Shown here piece by piece: positions 52,273-64,000 of a stretch of DNA of 64,000 nt. Position numbers and translations under genes: made by a program. This DNA is from Embiotoca jacksoni. Lineage: Eukaryota; Chordata; Actinopteri; Embiotocidae. Below the pieces are notes generated by a model that made no database searches, had not been told where the DNA came from, and saw only the letters and a program-made list of their open reading frames with translations. The stretch lies in the NCBI GenBank assembly GCA_022577435.1, contig JAKOON010000023.1, forward strand, positions 3,346,501 to 3,410,500, written 5' to 3'. Within the stretch, counting starts at the first letter, position 1, and every line of letters starts with the position of its first letter.

Positions 52273-53441
52273 CTCTGGTAGCCCAACTTCTGCACCTTTA
52301 AGCCAACGGCACAACAAGGGACAGAAATCCCTGGCGGTTATTGGGAGGAAGGTGGGCTGGGAAGAACAGATTACATGACTCCTGAGGGATATGAAATAAA
52401 GCAGGTTGTATACAAGGCAAGACTTTATTCTTTGTGATATGGGATATGAATCCAGGGTCCGAAAGTGCATATGCTGCTGAGGCGTCGTTCACACACACAC
52501 ACACATGCTCGCTTTGTACACAAACAGGAAAAAGAAATATAAAGCTACAAAGACGGACACACATTCAGAGAACATGTGTAGATATTGTTTATACACACAA
52601 ACTCACACATTGTTGGTAATGAATAACACCTCATATGAGAGCTACCAAATGCAACACCTTGTCGCGATCACACCATTTGGCAGTACCTCAAAGCAGAAAA
52701 TGGATCACCGTACACCCGGTGGGAAAAGGATCAATGTCCTAAAACAGGCGGCATGGCAACACTGATCCAACCACTCACCTCCCTTGATCTAACAAACCCA
52801 AAGAGCCCAGTAAACCCAGTAAACCTCACGGAAACCCGGCGCCAGTGAACCGAGCGTCACACGTCTCCGAATGTGTGCCCGATGTTGTTTCAGCCTCAGA
52901 CATTAACTCCACAGAAAATCTGATTACATTTTTTTTTTTTAAAGTTGAAGAGTTCAAGGTTGTCATCAATACAATACAATGTATCCTGAAAACTTAAATG
53001 AACACTTACTAAAATGCTTTTTGTGTAATCTTTGCGGTAAACAAACGAACAAACAAACATTGAAACAGCAACAAAAAACAAAAATAACTTGAGTCCCATC
53101 ACCTACACCTCTTCCCCAATATTAAACTGTTTCATGAGAACATAATTGCAGTTCTTTAAATAGCAGTTTTGACGTCCCCACTCTGATCAATACTCTTTAT
53201 GAAAATGTAATATGATCGGTGCTTTATAAGAATTTGGTTGAATTGGTCCCCTCAACTTTTACTTCTTAAAAATGCACTTGAACTGCTGACTGTTTTAATG
53301 GAGTCTTAATAGAACTTGTTTTGCCTTTCAAAACAGAAAAAAATACACAAAGCTACCCTGTATCCTCATATGGTTGTCACTACCCATAAACCATTGGATT
53401 ACATTTACCAAGGTGTCATTCAGTTCTGTGACTTATCTGAA

Positions 53442-53482
<41 letters not shown>
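53442..53482 (+). repeat. (AAT)n microsatellite
   Basis: About 13 AAT units directly abutting the retroposon-like tail that follows. Confidence 0.95.
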
Positions 53483-53483
<1 letters not shown>

Positions 53484-53560
53484 CTTTATTTGTATAGCAC
53501 CTTTCATACAAGAAATGCAGCTCAAAGTGCTTCACAGCAAAAATAATTACATACAGTGTT
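53482..53560 (-). repeat. Fish interspersed repeat tail
   Basis: Includes CTTTATTTGTATAGCACC and CAGCTCAAAGTGCTTCACAG, a pattern widespread in fish genomes at the 3' ends of non-LTR elements. The adjacent AAT array may derive from its tail. No coding part. Confidence 0.5.
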
Positions 53561-54741
53561 TCACATAAAAACAGATATAAAGGAACAATTAAAAATATAG
53601 AAAAGAAATTAGATAAGACAGATAAAATACATAAGAAACAGATAAAACGCATCAAAATGAATACAAGTGGAAAATATAAAATGGAGCAATATGCATTGTG
53701 CTAAATGCAAAATGATCACATCAGCATTTTTGTGTTTTCGTTTATATGGCCTGTATTGTTAAAAGTGAACAACCATGACACAAAATCACAGTTCCTTGTA
53801 TAACACTGAACTGGGGATGACTAGTTTTCAGTGCAAAGCACTTCACTTTTGAAATGAACTGCCAAAAAGCTGAAGTCAGAGAAACTCTTCTCTCTGAGGG
53901 ACAATGAAGCTCTACTTGATTATATTACTATATAATCTTTGCTCCCGCTTTATTTCGAATATGTGCTATTACTACTTTGTGTGACTGAATTTTTCTGCTG
54001 TGATGTAAGATTTTTGTTTTCTTCCTTAGACAATAGATGATGACCGAACCAATGATATTTTAATCCAGAGATCCACCAGGGGGCAGCATTTTCTCAGTCT
54101 AATGACGGCTGGTACTAACATGAACAAAGGCCTCTACTGTTGCATTAATTACTGGGCAATAGAAATTCAAGCTGAGATCTCTAATTAGTTATTATTGTGC
54201 CTTGCCATGTTTATTTATTTTTAAAATAATTTGCTCATGTGAGCATTTAGAAATATTGACCGTGTGTATGTACGGATACAATTTCATTCTATTTCGGGCC
54301 TAGATTAATAATTCTATTATAGCGAGCTGATTAATGTCCAGTTACTCTTAAAACGTCTGCAAACCCACGAAATACTCCACTGTGAATGGAAGATACACGG
54401 TGTGGATTGTGAGTAGGATCTATGATATATATATTATACCGGATGACATCATCATTTGATTCCGCAGCCACCGCCATTGGTCCAGTGTTTAACTTGTCCA
54501 CGGTATGAGTTTGCAGCTGCGCACTCTTGTCAGCGCCGGCGACGCTTAAAGAATGAGTCGGTGTCAAGCTGACCATTATGAAATCACATTTCCGCTATAG
54601 ACTTTCAAAATAAAGCCATCGTATGACGTGTAGACCAGTATGCAGCTCCCGCTACCGTTTTGCTTTATTAAGCCAACCATCATACTTCCGACATTGTTTT
54701 CGCTCTCCCTTTGTGTTTTGACAATTCTCAAGAAATGGAGG

Positions 54742-54769
54742 CGTGTGTGTGTGTGTGTGTGTGTGTGTG
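54742..54769 (+). repeat. (GT)n microsatellite
   Basis: About 13 GT units upstream of ppm1l. Confidence 0.95.
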
Positions 54770-54779
54770 AAAAATGTGA

Positions 54780-55270
54780 TGTTTGATGCGGCCACCGAAT
54801 AGACACATATCCGACACGAGAAACGGGGTCAGCGGCGGAAAAGGAGGACACCTCCAAGTCACATCGCCGTCCCTCGCCCCCCGGTGACTCCCATGTCTCT
54901 CTCCGGGGTGGGTCTAACCCCAAAAATCCGTCACTCTACAATGGGCTGTGGGAGATCGGCTCAGCTCGAACCCTCTTGCAGCTGTTTAGAGAGCCGAGGA
55001 TAGGACCAAGACATCGAACCGAGTCGATGAAGGTGGCCTGTTCGCTTTTGTCCTTCGCTTCTCGGCCCGGTGTCTGGGCAGCCAGCTCTGCACAGCGCGT
55101 AAATGTGCTCGAAGTAGAGAAAACAGCCCTCGGAGGAGCACTTTAAATGTTGAAATTCAGCCTTTGTCTGACATCGTGGTGGTGAATCGATTCCTTCTTA
55201 GTTCCGCTGAGCGGATGTAGTGAATTGTGCAAAAGGGGAGAGAGACAGACCCGCAGTTTGGTTGCGTGTG
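54780..55270 (+). promoter_or_regulatory. Probable promoter and 5' UTR of ppm1l
   Basis: GC- and CpG-richer than the flanks (for example 54780-54910 and 55050-55100), directly upstream of the ppm1l start. No TATA box is seen. An in-frame ATG at 55220 could extend the protein, but the family start is at 55271. Confidence 0.45.
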
Positions 55271-56157
55271 ATGATAGGAGACACAATGACGCTCTTGTCT
55301 CTTCTGGGTCGGATCATGCGTTATTTTCTCCTCAGGCCGGAGACGTTATTTCTGTTGTGCATAAGCCTGGCGCTGTGGAGTTATTTCTTCCACACTGACG
55401 AGGTGAAAACCATCGTCAAGTCCAGCCGGGATGCCGTGAAGATGGTGAAGGGGAAAGTGGCAGAAATGATGCAGAATGACCGGCTGGGAGGCCTTAGTAT
55501 CCTGGACGCGGAGTTCTCCAAGACCTGGGAGTTCAAGAATAACAACGTAGCCGTGTACTCCATACAGGGGAGGAGAGACCACATGGAGGACCGCTTCGAG
55601 GTGCTCACCGACATCACCAACAAGAGCCACCCGTCGATATTCGGGATATTTGACGGTCACGGTGGAGAGGTAGGCTGGGAGGGAGAGGTGACACGGGCCC
55701 ATTTTATAACACTGCATTTTGGTTGGACTCGGCCAGACCTGCTGCTGCGCGACTTCTCAGCATCACAGTGATTCAGAGCTGCAAGACAAGACAGGAAGTT
55801 TTAGACAAAGCATTATACACCTGCATTTTAATGACATAGGTACAAATTACATCACATCATATACACATTTTGGGGCATTGAATATATAAAATTCTAAATA
55901 AATAAATTTATATTATTTGAGGTTTATAATCACAAAAGTTAAGATTCGGCTATTATCAACTTTCCATAGAAATAACTGGTTTCTGGGACCAAAACTGGCC
56001 TATTTGATTGAAACAGACACACCGCTTGTGTTCAGCCCGTTTTCAGACAGCACTTCCCCTCCCCACTTCAGCATTGTGTGTGAACACCTCCACCATCCCA
56101 CTGCCAGTCAAGGGAGATGACTGGGATTGATCACAAAGCGCTTTGTGTGTGTGTGTG

Positions 56158-56197
<40 letters not shown>

Positions 56198-59100
56198 ACA
56201 ATGGCTTGAAATGTGTGTCTGTGCTTTTTGTCTGTCTCTCTCCTCCACTCCCTGTGTTGTCAAGGGTCAGTGGTTTCTCATGGCTGCTCTAAGACTACAT
56301 GTCCTGGACACCATCTGTCACATCATCACCACTGCCCCCCCCCCCCCCCCCCCTGCCCCCAGAGGTGGCAGTACATACTGAATGATAAGCATATGGGTAT
56401 TAATTGTCTCACATGTTCTATTGTTATGTTGTTATTAGAAAACGTATTTAGATTTCAAGCAAACTTATGGGCTATACAACAAACAAAAGCTATAGAGCTG
56501 TGCAAGTATGAGAAATAAGGAGGAAGAATTTGTCATTATAAATTGATTATATAAAGTATATTATCAACAAATATGGCCTGCTGTTGCAGAGGAAAATAGA
56601 AATGAGTCATGATTGCTGAGTTTGGGACAGAAATGTTATTAATTTGTAGTTTCCAAATGATAAGCGCTGGCTTTATTCTCTCAATTAATATGCTGTATCA
56701 ATCATTTGGTTTATAAAATGTGGGGAAACATTGGAAAATGTCCTTCAAAACTTCCTAGAGCTTTTATTTTATTACTTTTCTTGTCCAACTAGCACTTCAG
56801 ACCCCATTAAATAGTGACTGACAGGCCAAGAAAACCAGCAAATGGTCTCATTTAATTGACTGGAAGCAGGGATGTTTTGGAACTATTGTTTAAAATGGAC
56901 TAAAACAATAAATCAATCCAAACGTTTGATTAAATAGAATATTTTAAGTCCTATTTTACGTTTTCCTTTGCATACAGGGAATTTATTTGCCGTCTTAAAA
57001 GGGATTTGTTTAGTTAGCTGTCCAGAGATTCTGTAACTGTTGGGTGGCGCTGAAACCAAATGTTCTCCTGCTCCTCAACATTGAGTCAGACCTGAGCAGA
57101 ACTGCTCTGATATGATCCAGATTTTTTCCCATTCTTCTAAAGAAAAATACAAAAAGCACTGCCCATTTATTTCTTTAAAAATATTACATACAATAGTTAC
57201 TGTTGGGGTGTGTTCATCCAGAGGGAGACAGCCAACACAGAATAGGGGGTGTTTACCCATCTGGACTGCTCTGTCTATTTCTGTCCCGCAAACAAATGTT
57301 TATCTTTCCTGTCTGGATTCATATCTCTCCCTCTCTCTTTCGCCCTCTTTTTCACTCAGTCTCCTGCTCGTTTTTGCATCATCTCTTTCTGTAGTTAAAT
57401 TTGTATATCTTTGCATGTGTGTTTTCATATCATTGTTTGTCCTCTCCTTTTTTTTTTTTTTTTTTAACTTGTGTTATGAGTAGAAACAGTTAAACAGAGT
57501 TTGGACTTGGAGTGGGTCACTCTGACGTCTGCCACAGGTTAGGGTCACCCTTATAGGGTCATTAACATCAATACACGGACATCATCCTCAAATTTGGAAA
57601 CACAGTCAGGTCCTATGAACACAATTCCCAGTTAAAACACGTGACTCAGTGAGGGATGAGTTAAGAGTCATTCGTCAAAGCTGTGTTTAACTTTCAGGAC
57701 CCTCAGTGCTGATGATAGTTTCAACAAAACTGTATGCACGAATGTCCAATGGTATTTTTTTTGCTTCAGCACTTTTTTGCAGTTTGACGCACTTGTAAAT
57801 ACACACAAACGCACAACACATCACCGCTATTAAATGGAGCGATGCTGCCAGTGCCAAGCCAAATATGGGCAGATAGAACACTGTCTCGGTGCAGCGTGTC
57901 CTGACCCTGAAAACATGCAGAACATTACTCAAACATGTTTTTGTTTTTTTTGAGGCAGTGACTTTTCCAAATTATGAAAAGTCAGCATAAGCTGCTGCTC
58001 CTCTTTTGACTTGATTTATAGAGACTATTTTCTGTTGCAGCAGGAACTTTGAGTAGTTTAACATAAGCTTTCACTCTACTTCGCTGTATAAAAATAGCAT
58101 TTATAATTATACGCGAGTCGAGGAGTAAAAAGGACATAAAGCAGCAGTGTCAACAAGAAATCCAGACTACAGATGATTTCACTTTGGATAAAGCTGGTTC
58201 CAAACTTTACATTGACTCATTAAATGTACAGACAGTACAATATTTGAATCATTTAAGAGCTTTGTAACTGCACTCACTCTGACAATTTCTGTTATTTACT
58301 GCAAATGGAAATTTGCACTTGGAGCTCTTTTGCTGATCCAGGCTCAGAGTGCCTCTCTCTCAAATTAAATGAATGATCGAGTACACTCGTCCAGCAAAAA
58401 GGAAATAAAGAGGGGGGACGGAGGAGGAGATGGTTTTTCTCTTCCGATAATTAGGAATGTTATAATCTCTCTTACGCCTCTTCCAGTTCACGTTGCTCAT
58501 CCACGCTGAATGCCCTTTTCCATATACTTCATGATAAACATTTGGATTAAAATTAAAGTGGCTGCAGCTTTCATCTGTGCTAGTCATTCAGCTTAAATAA
58601 TGCATTGAGGTAAACTGGTACGTTTAGTTGCATATGAATATAATGTAGCACCAGACAACGTGTTCATTTTCAAAAAGTTTTACTCTGGCTTTCACTTGGT
58701 ATTAAAACTAAAATGTATGGCCATATTCAGGAACAGTTTTGTTACTGAAGGGTCAAAATTCATATTTAACTCAAACTGAATTCACATAAGGCCTCTCGCT
58801 CGTGCTGCAGAATCGCTGAAGCATATCAGTAGATCAGAAAGCAGCACAGTAAAGCATGTGGACTTAACGGCCCAATGTGGCCTAATTTCCATAGGAACTG
58901 TAAATATGAAATATGCACTCTGTAGACAGACAAGATGGTGTAACATTTTCCCAGTTTAGATTTGATTCGACAGCATTAGCATAATGGGAATCTTGGCAGA
59001 GAAAATGAGGATAGAGGCAGATAGGTAAAGGCAGGAGGAGGAGGAGGAGGAGGAGGGGGGCTGGTGAATGAGGAGGTTGTTCAATAATTCAGCGCAGAAC

Positions 59101-62100
59101 ACCTGCTGTACAAAACTAAAAAAAGCACTTCTCTAAATTAGAGTTGGACCACATTGCCTGGCAACGACAGTTTACAAATTTCTTTTTGGTAACTATATAT
59201 CAAACAATGTAATCTGAAAGGTCTAAAGCAGTGAGTCCAAAACTGCAGTACGAGTACATCCGGCGGCACGTCAGGCTCCACCTGGTGGTCTGCTAGAGCC
59301 TCGCTGAACGGCATAACGACTGCACTCCGACTGGCAAAAAAAAAATTGTCCTTTAATTTCAATCTATCACACGTACACATCACATTAGAATGAATTAATC
59401 GTTTCATTCTCTTTTACGCCAGCTTTAGCTTGATGCTGTCAGATTCAGACTCCTCGGTTGTTAGTTTTAGCGATTGAATTGTGTGAAACTCGAGTTGAGA
59501 GGCAAATCGCAACGCTGGAGCCGACAGGTCAGCTGAACACGTCAACGCTGAGGAAGAGTCTCGAGTCTGCAGCTGAGCCGCCAAGTGACACTTTTTCTAG
59601 TAAGAAATGTAAACGTATATTTAGCCTCATGTTTTTGACATTTAGCTTTTCTGAGGCTATTGAACTTTAAATTTGGAACATTTATTTTGTCAAACAATAT
59701 TGTTATTACCTGCAGTGGAGCTTACTGGGGAAAAGGGGTTTCATTTGGTACCTGGTCTGAAAGGTTTGGGAACCTGTGGTCTAAAGTAAATCAACATCCG
59801 TTGCTCTGTGCTGAGACTAGTCAGGAAGAGGACATCCCACGCAGCTCTATACCCGTCAACATTTTAGATTTGGCTCAATCAGATCTTTCAAAGATGGTGT
59901 AGTTCGGAAAATTCCTTGCATTTGTCTGTGTATTACTGATCTAACACTTAAAAGGTTTACTTGCATCATTAATGGCGCAGACGGCTCTGCGCCCCGCTAT
60001 CTAATCCTCTCTGTGTCTTCCTTTCCCTTCCGACCCTCTTCCCCATCCCAGGCTGCAGCTGACTTTGTGAAGGCCCACCTGCCCGAGTCCCTGAAGCAGC
60101 AGCTGCAGGCCTTTGAGAGAGAGAGGAGAGAGAGCGCTCTGTCGTACGCCAGCATCCTCGAGCAGCGCATCCTGACTGTGGATCGGGAGATGCTGGACAA
60201 GCTCTCCGCTAACCACGATGAAGCAGGTGAGGAAGGGGAGGAGAGCGGCGGGAAGTGGACCTTGTAGATGTGTGTGTGGGGGCGCGGGGGTGGGGTGGGG
60301 TGGGGTGTGTGTGTGTGTGTGGGAGGGGGGGGGGGGGGGGTTGGTGCACCGTCTATGGGACAACAGCGAGAAAGAAAAGGAAGGGGACATTTAAACATTT
60401 GTGGGAAAGCAGGATGAGAATACAGCGGAATTCAAATGACCAGCCTGGATGTGTCATGAAAATAGATCACAGTCAAAGTGGAAATGTTGAAGTAGATGCC
60501 TTCAAGTTTGTCCTGAATGCTTTGCCTCTCTTAAAGGACGCGGTGCACCCCAGCATCTTGTCCATCCAAAGAAATGTCCTAATTTCCTCTCCGCCCGGTG
60601 CAACCCCGCTGACATTTACCTCGCCGATCGACTCTTTTTGTACAAGCTGCTTGAAATGCTGGCGACTGACCTGGAGTGAGACCGTGTAGTAACATTATAC
60701 TGCTGCGCATTCACCGATGTAAATTTCAGAGAAATGGTGCCGATCGATCTGTTGGTGGCAGTTAATACATCTTCCTGAAAAAAGTCCCCCCGCATTTTGG
60801 CCTCCTGTTGTTTTCCAGTCATCGATTTGTTTGGTGGCAGTCTTTCACCGTGTCAGCGCTGAATATTAAAGACACAATGGAAGACGAGCCACTGACACTC
60901 ACCACGCTCTCTCCGTGAGACTCATGCCGTCATTGTGCTTCACCTATTCTTGACCTGCAGGTCAAACATTGAATGAAGGGATCCTCTCGAGTGGGCTCGC
61001 TACTGGGTTGCGCCCTATCACCTTTGCATTTACTGTTCGCACCGCTCATCTACCGACTTCTTCTAAAAAAAAAAATCTTCCGATCACATTTTCGAGGTCA
61101 AACATCTCTGCACAGTACGTCATCACACACATACACCTGGAGCTCTGAGGATTAGGTGAAGTCTAATCTTTTATAAATCACTGTATTTATTATAGTGTGA
61201 AATGTCACTTTAAAAAGTATATTTTTATACCGGGGAACTGCCGTCAGCTCTCTTGACATTTTCCTTCCTGGAAATATTTTATTTCTACTGAAAGTTTGGA
61301 CTCTTCGGATCTCTTTGGACACTTTACCCTCTGTTACGAAGATTAAACATCATGTACATGAAACACAAACTGCCGTTCTTTTATATTATTTCAATGACTG
61401 CTATAAGAAAAGCTGAACTTTGTTTTATGTATTACTGTATATCCAGCACAAAACGTTATTTTATGTTATGATTTCTCTTGCATTAAAGGGCAGCGTGATA
61501 AACAAAAAACATTCAATGAAAATTCAATGAAACGTGAACTGTGACAAGTTACTAAAAATGATCTGGAAATCCTAAAATTCGGTTACTTCTAGCCGGGTAA
61601 AATAAAAGGCACGATCAGTAATTAGCATTTGGTTTGCACAATTGTTTATTTACTTAAAATTATTGTCAACCTTTGTGTTTTTTTTCCCCCTGTCATTCTC
61701 TTTAAATTTCCCCTTCCAGGAACAACATGTCTCGTAGCACTGCTGTCAGACAGAGAGCTTACGGTGGCCAACGTCGGAGACTCGCGCGGTGTGTTGTGTG
61801 ACAAAGACGGGAATGCTGTTGCGCTATCACATGACCACAAGCCGTATCAGCTTAAAGAGCGCAAGAGGATCAAGAGGGCAGGTACACAATGAGATCTACA
61901 ATACTATGTAATATGAAGCAAATACAGCATGTAATGTTACTATAGGCCTTATGAATATGGGTTCCTTGGCTGCCATCTGATGGTCTGTTCTGGAATTGCA
62001 CTCTATTAAACTGTACTATTATAAACAGATGGCAAAGCTGTTTAAGGATGTTTCACACATTTGAGGGCCAAACAAAGACTTAAATCCCGTTTTAGATTGA

Positions 62101-62554
62101 TATACAAACAGTTTTTGTTTCATAACACCAGAGGTTCAGATTATGCTTAATCTATAATGACATAACTTTTTTTATTTTTTTTATTTCTTCCCATCCAGGA
62201 GGTTTTATCAGTTTTAATGGATCCTGGAGAGTGCAGGGGATCCTCGCTATGTCCCGCTCCCTAGGGGACTACCCACTGAAGAACCTCAACGTAGTCATTC
62301 CCGACCCTGATATAATGACCTTTGACCTGGACAAACTGCAGCCAGAGTTCATGATCTTGGCATCAGACGGCCTGTGGGACGCCTTCAGTAACGAGGAGGC
62401 CGTGCGGTTCGTACGCGAGCGCCTGGACGAGCCACATTTCGGTGCCAAGAGCATTGTCCTCCAGTCTTTCTACCGTGGCTGCCCCGACAACATCACTGTC
62501 ATGGTGGTGAAGTTCAAAAGTGGAGCTGGGGGGAGCAGCAAGGCGGGGGAGTAG
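55271..62554 (+). CDS. ppm1l: PPM1L, membrane-anchored PP2C-type Ser/Thr phosphatase
   Basis: Mn/Mg-dependent phosphatase of the endoplasmic reticulum membrane that dephosphorylates stress-kinase components (TAK1, ASK1) and the ceramide transporter CERT. Exons are 55271-55669, 60052-60226, 61720-61881 and 62199-62554, 1092 nt, 363 aa against 360 in human. An N-terminal membrane segment (about residues 20-41, TLFLLCISLALWSYFF) precedes the PP2C domain. PP2C motifs: RRDHMEDRF; FDGHGGE (Asp128, Gly129, metal binding); VGDSRG (Asp212); SHDHKP; ASDGLWD (Asp302); CPDNITV (Asp342). All metal-binding aspartates are present and the frame is intact. Exon 2 (KAHLPESLKQQLQAF) is the most diverged, as usual between PPM1L orthologues. 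The a/b fish paralogue is not determined. Confidence 0.97.
56142..56197 (+). repeat. (GT)n microsatellite in ppm1l intron 1
   Basis: About 56 bp of GT with one interruption. Confidence 0.95.
57687..57906 (-). CDS. Candidate terminal exon of an unrecognised single-pass membrane protein
   Basis: On the - strand, inside ppm1l intron 1, a strong acceptor (TGCATGTTTTCAG) is followed by an open frame of about 73 codons to a stop. It reads RTRCTETVFYLPIFG, then a hydrophobic segment LALAASLHLIAVMCCAFVCI, then a basic YKCVKLQK and a tail ending ISTEGPES. That is the layout of a type I receptor end: juxtamembrane Cys, one membrane span, short cytosolic tail. An AATAAA on the - strand lies near 57166. 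I could not find the upstream exons and do not recognise the family. It may be a chance open frame or a pseudogene fragment. Confidence 0.35.
60272..60341 (+). repeat. G-rich tract in ppm1l intron 2
   Basis: Repeated TGGGG units, a short GT run and a run of about 17 G, just after the exon 2 donor. It could form G-quadruplexes. Confidence 0.8.
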
Positions 62555-62691
62555 GTAGTCAGGTTTAAAGTTCACATTGTGATCTACTTGATTTTCCTGA
62601 ACTTCTGGGTATAGCAGCAGGTACAATATCACAGGAGGTCTGGGAGAAGTTAGATGGACTCTGAGAACTGTACTTTTGACAAATGCGCACA

Positions 62692-62766
<75 letters not shown>

Positions 62767-64000
62767 AAATGAGGTTTTGTTTTATGTTATTTTTTTTTTT
62801 AAGAAAGGGCATTTAAACACAATACAGATATTATAACCATCTGCTAAAAGAATGAATACATTAAAAAAAAAAAAAAAACAGAAGTTCAGTACTGAGACTA
62901 CCACAAAGGGGATTCTCTCTTAACCAGCACACGTTAAGACTGTGACTGCTTCACTACTGTTTACTGTACATGCACACGAATGGTACAGCTCCACTGGAGG
63001 CTTCTTCAGAGGAGGCTTGAACTAGTGCCTACTCAAGAATTACTGTGCAACGACAGGATGTTCCTGAAAATGCAACCGCAAAAGCACCATCCTGCTTGCT
63101 GCGTTTGAAGTATCGTATGCGTTTATTACACTTTTGACCGGGAATAAGTTGCCAAACGTAAGAAGACTCCAGTGGATCCTCACCTTTATTGAATTTGAAG
63201 TGATGCTACACCTAAATCTTATCTTTTGTGTACAGCACTCACCTTCTGTAGACTTGAGGGTGCCTGTTAAAACATTTGTAGTTCCATCCTTTGGCTGCAT
63301 TCAGCTTCAACTGGGTACAGCGGATTCTCCGAGAAGAAATTGAGCTGTCAGCACAGTGGAAAAAGGGTAGTTAAAGTAAAAAACAATGTCTTGATAGGAG
63401 TTCGACCAATCACATGTCAAACAAAAGAAAATATCGTTTAAATGAAGCTGGTCGGAAAATGGAAAGTGTAAATGTGAAAGGAGACTAATTGACTGAGAAT
63501 GAAATGCACCTTTAAAGACTTTTTTAGAAGTAATTTTGGGATTGCATATACAGATGGCGTCTCTAATTTGTTGTTCAAATAGAGATGAAGGAAATTGAAT
63601 TTGTAATCTAAATAAATCAGTTAAATTTGTTCTAATGGCAGAACTTTGCGAAGATTTAATGAACCAACTTATCTCATCCATATACCCAGTCTGTCTATCC
63701 ATAATTGTGACACAATATACTTTTGCAACCCGTTAAAAGTAATACATAAATAAATTAGTAGTTAATAGTTGATTTATGCACATTCAGCTGTCTTAAACAT
63801 GGATTAGAACAGTTTGATGTCCTCGGAGACAAACCAGTAATGTGCACTGGGAAGTGAAACTGGAGTAGGTATGTGATCTCTGACAGAGTGGTGTGAGAAG
63901 TCCCTGAAGAGTGATCACTCTTGAAATCCTGTCTCACCATCACTCACACTGAGACACTCTTTTCTTTGAAGGCAGAAACACTTCATCATTTTAAAGTCAC
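62555..64000 (+). other. Probable 3' UTR of ppm1l and downstream sequence
   Basis: No coding exon is supported after the TAG at 62552-62554. A candidate AATAAA is at 63749-63754. The transcript may end there or beyond the window. Confidence 0.4.
62688..62761 (+). repeat. (ACGC)n then (AC)n compound microsatellite
   Basis: About 10 CACG units followed by about 17 AC units, in the probable ppm1l 3' UTR. Confidence 0.95.

Larger units (their letters stand above)
52273..54780. other. Divergent intergenic region between otol1 and ppm1l
   Basis: No gene is supported. Contains (AAT)n and a retroposon-like tail (53442-53560), a CTCF-like motif at 54072-54088 and a (GT)n tract at 54742-54769. Confidence 0.5.

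Noticed and set aside
52062..52295. Upstream in-frame extension of otol1
   Set aside because: It would bury the signal peptide; the segment contains convincing 5' splice signals and a TATA-like box, so it is 5' UTR and promoter.
55220..55270. Upstream in-frame ATG extending ppm1l by 17 residues
   Set aside because: Family members start at the M-I/G-x-DTMTLLSLLG position; the extension is hydrophilic and unsupported.
58276..58330. Donor-like GTGAGT on the - strand as a partner for the 57906 acceptor
   Set aside because: The phase needed for joining runs into a stop codon within six codons.
58360..58587. 75-codon - strand open frame in ppm1l intron 1
   Set aside because: Considered as an upstream exon of the nested candidate; I could not find a donor in the right phase and the sequence is basic and unlike an ectodomain.

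Overview
This is vertebrate genomic DNA, and the gene content and repeats point to a teleost fish. All seven recognisable genes are split by GT-AG introns. There is an otolin (inner-ear collagen) gene. Long (CA)n, (GT)n, (TATC)n and (AAT)n microsatellites are common, and three short interspersed-repeat tails of the kind common in fish genomes occur. There are no prokaryotic genes, no CRISPR arrays and no complete mobile elements. Exon coordinates were derived by hand from reading frame, splice sites and remembered protein families; no database search was run.

Layout, left to right: (1) the 3' end of an unrecognised + strand gene (1-566); (2) extl2, an exostosin-like glycosyltransferase, on the - strand (2207-4556); (3) an aldo-keto reductase on the + strand (5260-8666), divergent from extl2 over a ~700 bp shared promoter region; (4) rc3h1 (Roquin-1) on the - strand (coding 14181-25399, probable 3' UTR down to about 9.75 kb); (5) a CpG-rich segment at about 27.0-28.4 kb that probably serves rc3h1 and the next gene; (6) a KIAA1614 homologue with a C-terminal PDZ domain on the + strand (29710-38373); (7) a TAL1/SCL-type bHLH factor on the + strand (42030-44469); (8) otol1 on the - strand (50150-52061); (9) ppm1l, a membrane-anchored PP2C phosphatase, on the + strand (55271-62554), with 3' UTR to the end of the window.

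The six fully contained multi-exon genes and the reductase all give intact frames. Spliced lengths are close to those of the vertebrate families: EXTL2 346 aa, AKR 285 aa, Roquin-1 1134 aa, KIAA1614-like 1151 aa, TAL1-like 376 aa, otolin 499 aa and PPM1L 363 aa. They are not a functional operon. They are neighbours in a vertebrate chromosome block whose human counterparts lie on chromosomes 1 and 3.

The most interesting observation is that the probable 3' UTR of rc3h1 carries two matches to the constitutive decay element hairpin, the RNA motif that Roquin itself binds; one has a perfect 6-bp stem. This suggests possible autoregulation. Other points worth checking are a probable exon of an unrecognised membrane protein on the opposite strand inside ppm1l intron 1, a TAL1 gene outside the usual STIL neighbourhood with five GATA motifs upstream, and divergent CTCF-like motifs bracketing otol1.
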